Source of the DNA: Rhizophagus sp. LPA8_4_AMF
Taxonomy: Eukaryota > Glomeromycota > Glomeromycetes > Glomerales > Glomeraceae
NCBI GenBank assembly: GCA_021464525.1
Contig: JADRCO010000160.1
Span: 1 to 47,039 of the forward strand
DNA length: 47,039 nt
Direction: 5' to 3'
Shown: positions 20,900-32,178 of the stretch, in pieces
How positions within the stretch are numbered: position 1 is the first letter of the stretch
How the letters are laid out: each line of letters starts with the position of its first letter
Position numbers and translations under genes: made by a program
Notes under the pieces: model-generated
Seen by the model: only the letters and a program-made list of their open reading frames with translations
Databases searched by the model: none
Told to the model about the DNA's origin: nothing

Positions 20900-22552
20900 A
20901 TGTCTTTTAGTAATAATAATGATGATGATAATGGAGAAAGTGATAATGAAATGGGAAGAGCGTATTCGACCAGCGAAGAATTCTCCAAACATTTGAGTAG
21001 GAATAATATGAGATCAACTACAAATCCGGTAGAATATTTAGAATTTGTTGCAACACAAGAACAATACGCCCCAAAAAATTTATCTTTACATCAAGATTCA
21101 TTACCTTCTTCATCACAATTACAACCTACAAACGAACAATTTATTCACATAAAACAAGCTCCTTCTGCTAATGTACATTATGTTATATCCCCTGATGATA
21201 TTCCACAACAAAATTTAACCAATACACTACTTAGTAATAATAAAATTAGTAATAATAATATTAATAATTATAATCCTTATTTTCCTCCAACAGAACAACA
21301 ATTACAACAATTTTATGATAATAAACATGTCACTTATAATCCATTACCTTTATCTCCGTTAGATGGGGTTGCTTATAGTCCAAATCAATATCAGGTTGAT
21401 GATATCAATCGACAAATTTACCAACAATCATCGCAATATCCACAATATCCACAATATCAACAATCTCAGCAACAATCTCAACAACATTCGCAACAACAAC
21501 CTCAGCGACAATCTCAACAACAACCTCAACAACAATCGCAACAATCGCAGCAATCACAACAAGCGCAACAATTTCAACGACATGATAATATTAATGATAA
21601 TGACGATGATGTCAATCAATCCTCAATAGATCATTCGGCTGTTACCCCATCTCCTCTTTCATTGCCTGGCCTATTTCTTTCAAGAAATCGTTCTAGAATA
21701 TCAACACCAAAGATAGAAAATTTGCCAAAAATACCTAATGCGTATACTGCTCAAGTACAACAAAGTGATTCCCCATTACGTACGGAATTTCGTAATAGTG
21801 ATTTATATGGTAGCAATTCTGACTCCTCGAAAAAGAATAATGTTAAAAATATACTGGGAGAAATATTAAATAAAGATAGATTATCCAATTTTAAAGAAAG
21901 AACCGCAGTCAAAAATTCAAATGAATCTTTGGTGAGATTTGATTTTCGTAACGCTAGTGGTGATCCTGATGATCCTTTATTAAATAACAATGTTCAATCT
22001 CGAGAGGTTAAAGAAGAAAACCGACCGTTACCAACTGGCTTATTAACTGGAAATATAAATATTAATAACAACAACAACGACAATAACAATGACAACAACG
22101 ACAACAACATCATCAATAATTACAACAACAACATAGATCATACTATAAATATTGTTCCACGTCAACATTCATCGATAGTTTCCCCTATTTCAAATACTTC
22201 AATTACTCCTATTATTCAAAAACCTAATGAGAATGAGAATGAAAAACAAAAACATGAACATGGTGTGATTAAAATTGGTCCCGATATAGAAATTAAAGTT
22301 TATAAACCAAAACAAGGAACTATTTTAATGTTGCTTGCTGTTTTCGTCCTAGCTACTATTGTATTTATAAGTAAGTAAAATAGGAAGAGAAATGGGGAAG
22401 GATAATAACATTCTTTGCTTTACTGACTTCTTTGACTTCTTTTATATAATATAGCATGGAAATTGGGTGATTGGGGAGTTGGAAATGCCCAAAATATTTA
22501 CGATGTAACCACAAATAACGGCTTTTTATCAGTTTATCCTTCTGGTACATAG
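20900..22552 (+). CDS. Gln/Asn-rich low-complexity protein with one C-terminal membrane segment
   Basis: Exons 20900-22370 and 22455-22552, joined by an 84-base intron (GTAAGT...TATAG), give 522 residues. A probable 5' UTR intron runs 20822-20890 with a strong branch site (ACTAAC) and TTTCAG end. Residues 1-20 are Asn/Asp-rich; about 174-230 are Gln-rich with QQSQQ- and YPQYP-type repeats; about 383-417 are nearly pure Asn with Asp. A single hydrophobic segment at about 473-492 (GTILMLLAVFVLATIVFIT) is followed by about 30 residues beginning WKLGDWGVG and ending YPSGT. That layout suggests a protein anchored near its C-terminus, with the low-complexity part on the cytosolic side and a short conserved-looking tail in the lumen or outside; topology is an inference. 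I do not recognise the family. The long Q/N tracts resemble prion-like domains of fungal proteins. Confidence 0.85.
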
Positions 22553-23690
22553 AAATAATTCTTTTAATCTAGTAGGAAATTTAAAGAAGGATAAGTTGAT
22601 ATCACATACTAATAGAAGAGTAAACAACTCCTTTTTTACTCCTCCTAGTGTATAAAATATAGCCGTAAAAATGTATATAGTGTATTATATATGTTTAAAA
22701 ATTAAAAATTGAAAGGTAATACCCTTTTTTTTTCCTTTTTTTTTTTTTTTTAGGGGTCAAATCGAAACAATTATTATTGCTTTTTGTTTTAATAAAAATT
22801 AATTTCATAGATAGCTTTTTTTGCTATTAATTACATTGTAGTAAGCAAATACTCAATAATGTCCACTATAACAGAGTTCCGTCTAGGAGTTTAATACTTT
22901 AAGAATTGAAAAGATGAAAAAATCTTGTATTCTGTTTAGGAGATCGAGTATACTGCGCTTTAATCAAATACATTCGTATTTTATCCAATTATAATTCATT
23001 AAAATAAAATTCTTTCACATATAATTTTACAATTGAATTGAATACGAATTAACATAACATTCTGACTGAAAAGTTGTTTATTAGTTTATACAAACAGTAA
23101 TTTAATAACGGTTTCACTCTATTCCGCAGAGCCGTCAGTCACATTTAGAATCACCTTATATTAATAATTAATATGAGATACCCCTGCATCACATATAATT
23201 TGTGTAATATATCGCCATATAATAATAATTTTTATTGCGAAGCAACGGGTACAACTAATATAGTATTTTAGATATACAGTATTTGTGGAAGGATATGCAG
23301 GAGAACTTAATGCAACCGACATATTGACTGAGCAATCAAATGTCTGACAAGATTTTTCGATTTGGTAGTTGGTAAAAATGCGATTATATTAAAAAGTGAC
23401 TTAATTAAAGATCCAAATATTTCAGTCAGAAAAGGCAAATCTAAAAATTAGATAAAATTAACAAATGATACATCGCGACATCATGCCAGTTAATGTCTGG
23501 ACGTCATGTCAGATAAATGAAAATTGATGTCTAAACATCATTCAATATGATGTTAAAAACATCAATTTTTTGGATCAATTCTTAATGTTTAAACCCATTC
23601 TTCGTAAATTTAATAATTTTTTCAATAATCACATGATATTTGTTACTAAAATGGGTATAATTGATGGTAAATTTATTATATTTAACAAAT
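22553..23690. other. Stretch without a gene
   Basis: It begins with the 3' end region of the membrane protein gene, including a T run near 22735. A patch at 23480-23570 has several short words built on GATGT...ACATC (for example TGATGTCTAAACATCA). Nothing else is supported. Confidence 0.5.
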
Positions 23691-23762
23691 GGGCGGATTT
23701 GACGCATTGCATGTGATAATTTCATAGTAATGGACTATTGGTATGATGCGTCAAATCGGCCC
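23691..23762. mobile_element. Hairpin MITE-like element, about 72 bases
   Basis: GGGCGGATTTGACGCATTGC on the left is matched inverted on the right (GATGCGTCAAATCGGCCC). About 33 bases lie between the arms. A third, partial relative of the arm (GTATGATGTACGCCGTCAAA) sits at 23926-23945, so the neighbouring element may have inserted into a longer copy. Confidence 0.6.
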
Positions 23763-23779
23763 ATATGATATATATAGTA

Positions 23780-23918
23780 TATCGCGGGCCACAGTACCCG
23801 GGTATCATGCAAATTTCGGAACCCTATTACGCGAATTTTTACTATTAATAGTGAGTGTTTAAAACTTATAAAATAATTAGGGGGGTACTATCACTACTAT
23901 GGTCTATGGCCCGCGATA
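23780..23918. mobile_element. Second hairpin MITE-like element, about 140 bases
   Basis: The ends TATCGCGGGCCACAG and CTATGGCCCGCGATA are inverted repeats. A second inner pair (AGTACCC and GGGTACT) continues the pairing. Both ends are flanked by TA, as in Tc1/mariner-type insertions. It lies 17 bases from the preceding hairpin element and just after the 3' end of a decayed minus-strand gene. Confidence 0.6.
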
Positions 23919-23940
23919 TACGGTAGTATGATGTACGCCG

Positions 23941-25055
23941 TCAAATTCTTTCAATATCCATTAAAGGTAATATTTCCACCTCTGATAATTCCTTTACGGC
24001 TGTTTCACCAAAAAATGGTTCATCCTCACTTTTATTTAAAAAAAAATTGCTCGTGAGTTGTCTTGTTTCTTTCCATAAATTGTTCCAATCATCATTAACC
24101 CAAAAGTAACACATTTGTATCTTGCTATCCTTTGTGTGAAATGTGAAAATTTTAATCCCTCGTTTCGTAATCATTATTAATATCATAATGATTGATTTGT
24201 CCTTATGAACAACATACAACTCTATCATTACCAAGAATTACTTCTACATCTGAATTATCAGGTTGATGTACAAAAGTTGTTCAATATCGATCCGAGCATT
24301 CATTATTAAAATCAACGAGACAATAAGAAAGTTCAACAAAAAAAATTGCTCTCTCTCTAATCAATAAATTTTCATCATGTTCACCTGCTCCAAGAAAATT
24401 TAAATGCAACACTGAATATGCTTCATAATCCATAACAACAGACGCGTTACGAATACATGATCGAGTACAACTTGATATTCTACATTATAAGTACTAAATC
24501 CATAAATCGCCATTAAAGTTTTTGAATCAATAAATAAGATTTGTTATTCGATTTTAATAGGATTATTTTGTAAACCTACATCAGTGGCAGTTGATGGATG
24601 CAAATTATCAAATTTAATATCAAGAAAATATTGGTTTTCAAGAGTCATTATTGCTATGTCCCATTCCCATTGTGATAAAACATTTCAATCTCTATTTGCT
24701 ATAAATAATTTTTCTGATGTTATAAAATATCCTAATTTAAAATCAGAATAAAAATTCAAATTAAACCTCAGTAGAATTTGAATATAAATGATCTATCGGA
24801 TCAATTCCAAATACCATAAATATTCCATTTACAAATGTTCCTTTATCTATACGTGGATTTCCTTTAACAAAATAAATATTATTCTCAACAGGATTTAATT
24901 CAATAATTTTGTAACATGATTTTTGAATGTGGAGGTTTGGAATTATCAAATTTCGATGAAATACTAGAAATTGTTTCTTCGATGAATCGAGGTTTTACAA
25001 TCTTGTAATTTTTCTTCATCCACACTAATTGACATATTACTGTAATTATCGATAT
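23941..25055 (-). pseudogene. Decayed multi-exon gene, unidentified
   Basis: Minus-strand pieces in order: a possible start MSISVDEEKLQDCK (ATG near 25035); KPRFIEETISSISSKFDNSK; IELNPVENNIYFVKGNPRID followed by KGTFVNGIFMVFGIDPIDHL; WEWDIAIMTLENQYFLDIKF and DNLHPSTATDVGLQNNPIKI; LMAIYGFSTYNVEYQVVLDH; LNFLGAGEHDENLLIRERAI followed by FFVELSYCLVDFNNECSD; FVHQPDNSDVEVILGNDRVV; and finally FWVNDDWNNLWKETRQLTSN through DIERI and a stop. Frames change repeatedly and there are several in-frame stops, so it is not functional. The regular strand-like pattern suggests a soluble beta-rich protein. I could not assign a family. Its 3' end touches the hairpin elements at 23691-23945. Confidence 0.6.
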
Positions 25056-25860
25056 AATAAAAAAAATATATTTTTTTTCCTTTCTATTTTTTCTATTTGA
25101 AAAGTCAAATAATCTAAAATTAGTTGAATTTATTGACAAAAAAAGTTCACAACTTAAGCGGGCGTTGTAACAAATGGGTTCACGAAGCGCTCGGAAATGC
25201 ATGTAATATTCGTACCTTTACGTTTAATAACAAAACCTCATTCAAATTTAATATATTGTTTAAAACCGCCAAGAAATAAATATTTTCAGATTAATGAATT
25301 AATTATTTAATATATAACTGTTTTGCCAAAATCATAGAATAATAGCGTAATAATGAGTGAAAAAAAGTAATAAATCGATTAAGATATTTTTGATCTCTTA
25401 TTGATAAATATTGGCTCTAGGCGTTGGAATTGAAAAATCGAATCTTTCAAGTTTCTAATCACTAATTGGTTCAATTTTTGGCAAAAAAAAAAAAATATCG
25501 CTACTTCCAATTAATTATTCAATTATTCACGTACTACATCTAGCTATAAGTTAAAGGGTGGTAATCATGTATACTTTTAAAATATTGTATATCCCATATT
25601 TACTAAAATTCTAATATTTTAAAATTTGTTTATTTGTCGAATACAATATATATTACAAAGTTCTAAATTAAATATTAAATATTGTCAAATTAATAAATAA
25701 TATATTAATTAATGACGAAATACTTTTATTATTAAATTAAAATAGTCCGTCATAGACTAAAATCATTATTAAATATCTTTAAATGAATTTACGTCATTAC
25801 GAGAAATTTATTAGGACTAGCGAAAAACCTAAATACCGGCCAGCGTATTAGAAATGTCCT
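25056..25860. other. Stretch without a gene
   Basis: AT-rich noncoding sequence upstream of the decayed gene and downstream of the coiled-coil protein gene, both on the minus strand. A short open frame at 24900-25202 overlaps the decayed gene and is not independent. Confidence 0.5.
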
Positions 25861-27935
25861 CTACAAAGAAAAAAAACCTAATTTAACTTCCATTATTCTA
25901 TATAGATAAACCGAATTTTCTATAAATATTGATTTATTCGGCAGTAATTTCCATAAATTTAATCTTGGATTTTTCATAAACTTTTCTTGTAACTCTAAAA
26001 AAGATTAAAAATGGAAATATATAAAAAGTATACAGAAGTGATTTGATAACTAAATAAAGAATGGACAAATCGTCATAAACTATTAAAGTATAAATTTTTA
26101 GTTAGTATTTACAAGTTTATTATGTAAAATTTAAATTATATATAATTACTAACCTCTGTCAAATATAATTCTTGGTAAAGTATGAAGAGGAAGATTTCTT
26201 GGATCATAAAATAATGTCGCCTTTGTCTAAGTGAAATAGATATTTCGTAAATTTTTTATTTGATTTGCTTATTTAATAAATAAATAACTAACCTTTTTAT
26301 TTTCTTCATTGTCATCATCTTTAATCGTTTTAATTTGAGTTTCTTGCTCAGATAATTTAGTAGTTAAATCTTTTATTATATTTTCAAGATTAGTCATATG
26401 TTCAAGTTGTTCTTTTTGAGTTTTTATCAATGACTCAAAAGATGAAAGGTTTTCGAGTTCAGATGATTGTTCATTAATTTGTTCTTCAAGTGACTTATTT
26501 AACGTAAGAAGTTCCTTATTAGAAAGGTGAAGTTCTAGTAACTAAAGAAAAAAAATAAAATGTTTGTTAAGCTTTTTCTTTGAATTTTAGAAACATAATT
26601 ACAATTTACCTTTCTTTGAATATTTTCATCGTCTGTCATATTAATTAATTCTTCTATCTCTTCATCTTGTTCTTCATCTTGTTCTTCATCTTTTTCTTCT
26701 TCATTTTGTACTAAATTGTCCTCGTCTTCTTTATTTAATTGAGCAAAAGAAGCGATTTTCCTTTGTGGTTCAACAAAAACCCTTGGTTTATGTTGTTGTT
26801 GTTGTTGATTTATAACTCTAGCACCAGAATAAGGAGTACTTTCATCAATAGAATAAGGAATACGAGCAGATACTTGAACAGTTGGTTTACGTTGGTATAA
26901 ATTTCCTCCATAAGAAGGATATCCGGGATTATCATAATTAGAACCTTCTGTTCTTAATTCTTTAGGTTGATAAGTTATATCTGACATAGTCTTTGGAATT
27001 CCTGGCGATGAATTAAACCTTGGATTTCTAATTACAGGATTAGTATGCCTAGAAGATACTACTTTATCTTTATTTTTTCCTCCATACATAATTTCCGAAC
27101 GAGAATCGAATGATTTTGGATTCCATTCATTTATATTATTATGATGATAAGAAGGTGCATTATTATTAATATAAGAAGATAATTTAGGTGTAAACCCTTG
27201 ACTTTCTATAATAAAATTAGGATTAACTTTCACAGTTGGACTTTTTACTTGTGGTGATGATTGTTGTTGTTGACCTGGATCGCTTCCCCATGAAACATCC
27301 GATCGAATATCTGAACGATTATAACTTTGTTCCTCAGTTGTCATCATATTATTAACTTTGTTTTTTTGTAAATTTGCGGTTGTGCCACTAACAAAGTCAG
27401 ACTTAGAACTGTTTATATTATTTGATTTTGATTTTTTGTTTCCAAAAGAAATTTCAGATTGTGAATAATTTTCATTTCCTGCTCTACCTCCTAACGCTCT
27501 TAACTTAGAATGAAATTCAAAATTACTAAAATCTGAAATAATATTTGTTGCGTGAGGCTTTTTATTTATTATAGATGGTGCCTTGTCATCCCGATTATCA
27601 TTAACATTATTGACAAACTTGTTATTCTTATTTTGGACATTGGATTTTGGCTTAACCGGTTCTACTCTAGTAACAGAATCATCTGATGAGTCACTTCCTG
27701 TGGTTTCGTCATCTTCACCTTCGGAACTATCACTTCCTTCATCAATTGTCGAGTTAAGTGGTCTTGTATTGTGAAATATCTTTTCTGTTGAAAAAGATTT
27801 TATTCCTGGACTATTAGTTTTGAAAGCAAATCCCGCAGCACCTAATATGGATGAAGGTTTTGTCGATTGTTGAGGATTAATTGCTGGTAATGAATCTTTA
27901 TTTCCGGAATTTTTTCCAAACACGTTAAAAGCCAT
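25861..27935 (-). CDS. Low-complexity protein with C-terminal coiled coil
   Basis: Four exons (27935-26610, 26541-26293, 26226-26154, 25994-25861) give 593 residues and a clean TAG. Residues 1-420 are Ser/Asn/Pro-rich and largely disordered, with an acidic patch at about 65-85 (SDSSEGEDDE), a QQQQQ run near 375 and a glutamate-rich stretch near 415-435 made of repeated DEEQ. Residues about 425-525 form a heptad-rich coiled coil (LLELHLSNKELLTLNKSLEE, then NLENIIKDLTTKLSEQETQI). Exons 3-4 encode a compact conserved-looking tail starting TKATLFYDPRNLPLHTLPRI. An N-terminal motif ILGAAGFAFKT is notable. I do not recognise the family. A scaffold role through the coiled coil is possible but unsupported. 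Splice phases are consistent (0, 0, 1). A tandem of A- and T-runs lies just upstream of the ATG. Confidence 0.8.
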
Positions 27936-29231
27936 TTTTATTTTTTATTTTTTTAAAAAAAATGAAAAAATGATATAATTGAAAAAATTATTTTAGGAGA
28001 ACAAAAAAGAAAAAAACAAAATATTTTTTTTTTTTCAAAACCTTTTTTTTATAAAAAAAAAAAAAAGGAGGACCTTTCGTTATATAATAATAATATTATT
28101 TCCATGGCGGACCTATTTTACAATTTCGGAATTGATTTACAGATCACTACAATTTTATAGCAACTTTTTATTGTTGTACTTTATTTTTTTTTCATAAAGA
28201 AAAATCCTATTTCGTTTTAGTTAATTAAAAAATTGTTATTTTTGTCACACTTAAAATAATTTCAGCCTATTTGTGATCAATATATTGTTACCTAATTTTG
28301 ATATTTTTTGTTACTAATCCCCACATTTAGGAAAAAATGGATTATGCCGAAGTTCCGTATTAACTTTATTAACCGATTAATAATAATAATAAAAAAAAAC
28401 ATCCCTTGATTTTGTTGATTTTGTTGATATGTGTAAATCACGCGAAATGGTCTGAGCGAAATTCACATTGTCTCCTTTCTCAATAAGTTCAATAAACATT
28501 AAATAAATGGAATTTATTTCTTAAAATTTTTTTTCTATTTTGACAAAAATTGATATCATGTGATATAAATAGAATTTTCTCTCAAAGAATATCACATGAT
28601 TTGCAATAGCAATATACAGAATACAGATGCAGGTTATCCGATACGTATATCGAAATAGCTGTATGCATGCAAATCATATATGATTCAAGTTCTATGAATA
28701 AGAATTTTTACTGCGCATATTTTCATGCAATAAGTATTCCGAATCGTGCTTAATGGTCTATCGTATAAAACTCATTGAACTCAATGCTACAAATACAATG
28801 ATAGAAAGGTTAGGTTTAATAATAAAAATAATAGGAAAGGAAAAGATACATAAATTTTAGAAGAAAAAATTTAAGAATAATTAAGATTTATTCACAAGAA
28901 AAAATCAAGAAATACTCAAAAAAGTAATTGAAACGAGGAACCGTTTAGAAACTTTAAGGTATCGTAAAATTTAATGTATATTTATTTATATCTAAAATTG
29001 CTGTTCATAAATAATTTACATAATAATTAACAAAATAACGCGTGGAAAATTTAATTTATCGTGTGATATATAATGCTAATATATTCTGTGTCGTTTTTTT
29101 TTAATAGTTGCTATTAAAATTGTTTCAATTGATTATCACACAAAAGAAAAAATATATAATTAATAAATAATTATAAAATAGAAAACAATTTTTTAAACAA
29201 TTTTTAATACCTTCTATTCCTACATCTATAA
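27936..29231. other. Intergenic region with homopolymer runs and a hairpin
   Basis: Immediately before the minus-strand gene are long T and A runs (27950-28075) that may form a nucleosome-poor promoter. At 28555-28566 and 28589-28600, ATCATGTGATAT and ATATCACATGAT form a perfect 12-base inverted repeat with a 22-base loop. No gene was seen. Confidence 0.5.
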
Positions 29232-30910
29232 TTAATATTCAACAACTTGAAAAACTTCAACATCGTCAACATTAAATTCTTTAACATCATGGATTGGTTT
29301 ATCGTAATATTGAGGAACAGAAGTAGCTTTCATCTTATGTAAATCGATAGCTAAATCTTTTGCACCAAATCTAGGACCAACCCATAAATAAGGAATATAT
29401 TCACTTTCAATATCTCTGTCTTTACGCATTTTACATTGTATAGTTTTCTCAATTAATGGTTCACCGGTCTTAAAATTAAATAAAAAACTAGAATCAATCG
29501 CAGTAGTATATAATGTAAGAAATCCTAAATCCAAACCTCTTGGAGCATATCCACCAATAATGGAAGTCGAATCGTGTATCTTTGCTACAACTAAAGTATT
29601 TGGTAAGTTATCACATTTTTTATGATAATCTTCCGTAGGAAATCCATCACGACACCTACTAAATAGCAAGTTAAATCGATATTTTATTGATGGTGTAGGT
29701 GTAAATGAACTATTATTGATTGAATTCTTTTTAAAGCAAAAAAAATCAAAAAATGATTTTTTAATTTTTGGATAAGAAGAAAACGTTTCTCGCTCTTCTC
29801 TACCTTCAATAATCCATTGTAATATAATATTAGCATGGAAATGATTGATTATTGAACTATCATCTAAAAATACTTGTCTTAATAATTTACTATATGATGT
29901 TAAAACATCTTTGTCAAGATAACAAAGTAATACCTCATCATTCAAATTTTGTTCTTTCGTAGATATAACTTTGTTAAAAGGTAAAATTTTTCCATAATAA
30001 TCATTCCGTGATATCTTTGAAAATTTTATATGAGGGATTAATTCTTTAACAGCTTCTTTTAATGTCATCCAATCTTCGTAAGTCCAATTTGGTATACCAA
30101 GTCTTAATGTTGGACTTTGTTGTATTCCCCATCTAATTAATATATCCCATACAGTCCCTTGATTAACATAAAAACATTCATCATCCATCATTGATATAAA
30201 ACATAAAGATTTTAATATTCTTAATTCATCAGATTTTAATAAATACCATGGATTATCGTTAATCTTATGAATCAAATGATGTCTTATACGTTCATCTCCG
30301 TCTTCAACAAATACTCCATTAATTATTCTTATAAAATTAAATTGTAACCACGTAGTTTTATTATGTATTATATGTCGTTGTAATTCTTCTATAAGTTCTC
30401 CGAGTCTAAAATGTTCTGCTGCTTTTAATAGACTAATACAAAGTTCTCCATCCAAATTATTCAAATTAATCTCTCCTCTATAAAAAAATCTATCCAAAGA
30501 GGCAAATAAAAAAAAAGTTTTTTTTTTTTGTTAATAGAATTAATTCATGTTTTTTTTCAGATAATACAGAAACAAAACAAAAAAAATGATAATTTTTATT
30601 ACTTTAACATTGTTTTGAACGTATCTGGAGAAATAGTTGGTTCTTCTAGAATGATATATGAACCTTTCTTAACAACATAATCATGTGATAAAGCAGTTCG
30701 AAAATATGATGATCGCGAACTTAATATATTTGAATTACAATAACAATCTTCTCCATCAACTTTTACTATAACATCGAATTGATTTTCTCTACAATAATAT
30801 TCAGGAAATGAATCCGCAATATTAAGTAATCTCTCATAATCTTCTTTATATAAAAATTCTAATAAGTCAATTGAAAGGCGACTTAATGATTCTAATGTAT
30901 CACCTTCCAT
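29232..30910 (-). CDS. BTB-TLDc domain protein (minus-strand copy)
   Basis: Exons 30910-30603 and 30489-29232, joined by a 113-base intron (GTAATA...GGATAG, phase 2), give 521 residues. The BTB/POZ domain (about 44-125: FDVIVKVDGEDCYCNSNILS, then SSYFRTALS, then across the intron to FFYRGEINLNNLDGEL) is followed by a BACK-like helical region with LLKSDELRILKSLCF and WDILIRWGIQQ. The C-terminal TLDc domain (about 350-520) starts FNLLFSRCRDGF and contains IIGGYAPRGLDLGF and a closing DVEVFQVVEY. BTB proteins commonly act as CUL3 adaptors; TLDc is linked to oxidative-stress and V-ATPase functions in other eukaryotes. The exact role here is unknown. The family is greatly expanded in Rhizophagus. 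I chose the ATG at 30910 because the in-frame extension upstream (to 31030) only translates AT-rich tandem repeat. A paralogue lies at 44106-45824. Confidence 0.9.
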
Positions 30911-30926
30911 ATTCGAAAAGAAAAAT

Positions 30927-30977
30927 ATATGAAAATTTAAGATAAATATATGAAAATTTAAGGATAAATATATGAAT
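30927..30977. repeat. Short tandem repeat just upstream of the BTB-TLDc start
   Basis: About 2.3 copies of a 21-22 base unit (ATATGAAAATTTAAGATAAAT, second copy with one extra G) end 17 bases before the ATG at 30910, in the probable 5' UTR of the minus-strand gene. Confidence 0.65.
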
Positions 30978-32178
30978 ATTGAAAAGTAAGAAATGGAAAT
31001 TAAATGAAAGGAGAAAAAAAAATTAGCCAACTATGTTACATAAAAATTAAATTACAAAATAATTAATTGAAAGTATAAAAAAAAAAAAATTTTTTCACTT
31101 TCTTAAAGAAAAAACAAATGAAAACAAGAACAAATGAAACCGTAAATTTCCTAATTAAAAAATTTCATTCATCAATTTTATAGGATTTTTTTTTTATTAC
31201 TAAATTTGATTCACCAAAAAACACAACATAAAGAAAAATAAGTCCATTTTTGACATGCATCTCAATAATAAAGGATTTTCGGGAGAAGTTACTACAATAA
31301 GAAGCTAGCCATGCGTTAAACCTGTTAATCTCACATTATTGATCACTACATAAATTTTTTTTTCTTGTTCACCGTATTTCATTAATTGAACATTCAAGGT
31401 TAGGAATCCTTGATTCCTCTTCTTCTTTCAAATAATAACATTCGCATTATAGAACTTGAAGATATTCTTCATTCTATTTATGATGAATATCCCAAAATAA
31501 TCAAGTAAATAATATAATAATATTATTAAATAATATCAAAAAATTTTATAAAAGCTATTTCAATTAAGTTCTAAAAAAAAAAAAAAATTTTTATTATTGT
31601 ACGATTCGTATATATTCTATATTTACAAATAAAGGTATGTAAAAAATAAAACAAATATAGATTAATTAAAAATTTTACTATTCTTTAGCTATTATAATGT
31701 TGTACAATAAATCAATTTTAATCTGAGCTACTTGGAACTCCGATATTTAATAACACAAATTGAATCAAATGTAAAAATATTCAAAAATTGTAAAAATCAT
31801 TATATGCTAAGAATATTGTTTTGACAGACGATGAACTACCCTCTATATGCTCCTTATTTATAAATCGAGATTAAAGAATTATCATTTTACAGCGCAAAAA
31901 ATATTATGATAGCGGAGAAATTAATTATCAGTTTCCTTTTGATCATAATTACGTATATTCCAAGAACCTTATAAACTTTTTCTATGTAATCATTGAAAAT
32001 CAATAAAAAAAAAAAAAAAAAATTATCAGTATGATTATCATATTTTAAAGGGGTAGTTCTTTATTTAAATATTTTTTTCTCTTTTCTCAAACTATTAAAA
32101 TAAATTGTTCTGATAAAAAAAAATTTGAATTTAGATATATTGATTTATTTGATTTGATCTTTTAGTCATAGGTTAAAA
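30978..32178. promoter_or_regulatory. Divergent intergenic region
   Basis: It lies between the minus-strand BTB-TLDc gene and the plus-strand F-box gene and so should carry both promoters. It holds A/T runs at 31078-31095, 31575 and 32008. A short stretch at 31430-31510 is open in one plus frame (IIELEDILHSIYDEYPK), but it is too short to support a gene. Confidence 0.45.

Noticed and set aside
21363-21629. Plus-strand open frame in the Gln-rich part of the membrane protein gene
   Set aside because: It is a frame shadow of the CAA repeat (reads as Asn-rich in the other frame).
30911-31030. In-frame upstream extension of the minus-strand BTB-TLDc gene
   Set aside because: It translates the AT-rich tandem repeat in the leader; the ATG at 30910 starts the protein in line with related proteins.
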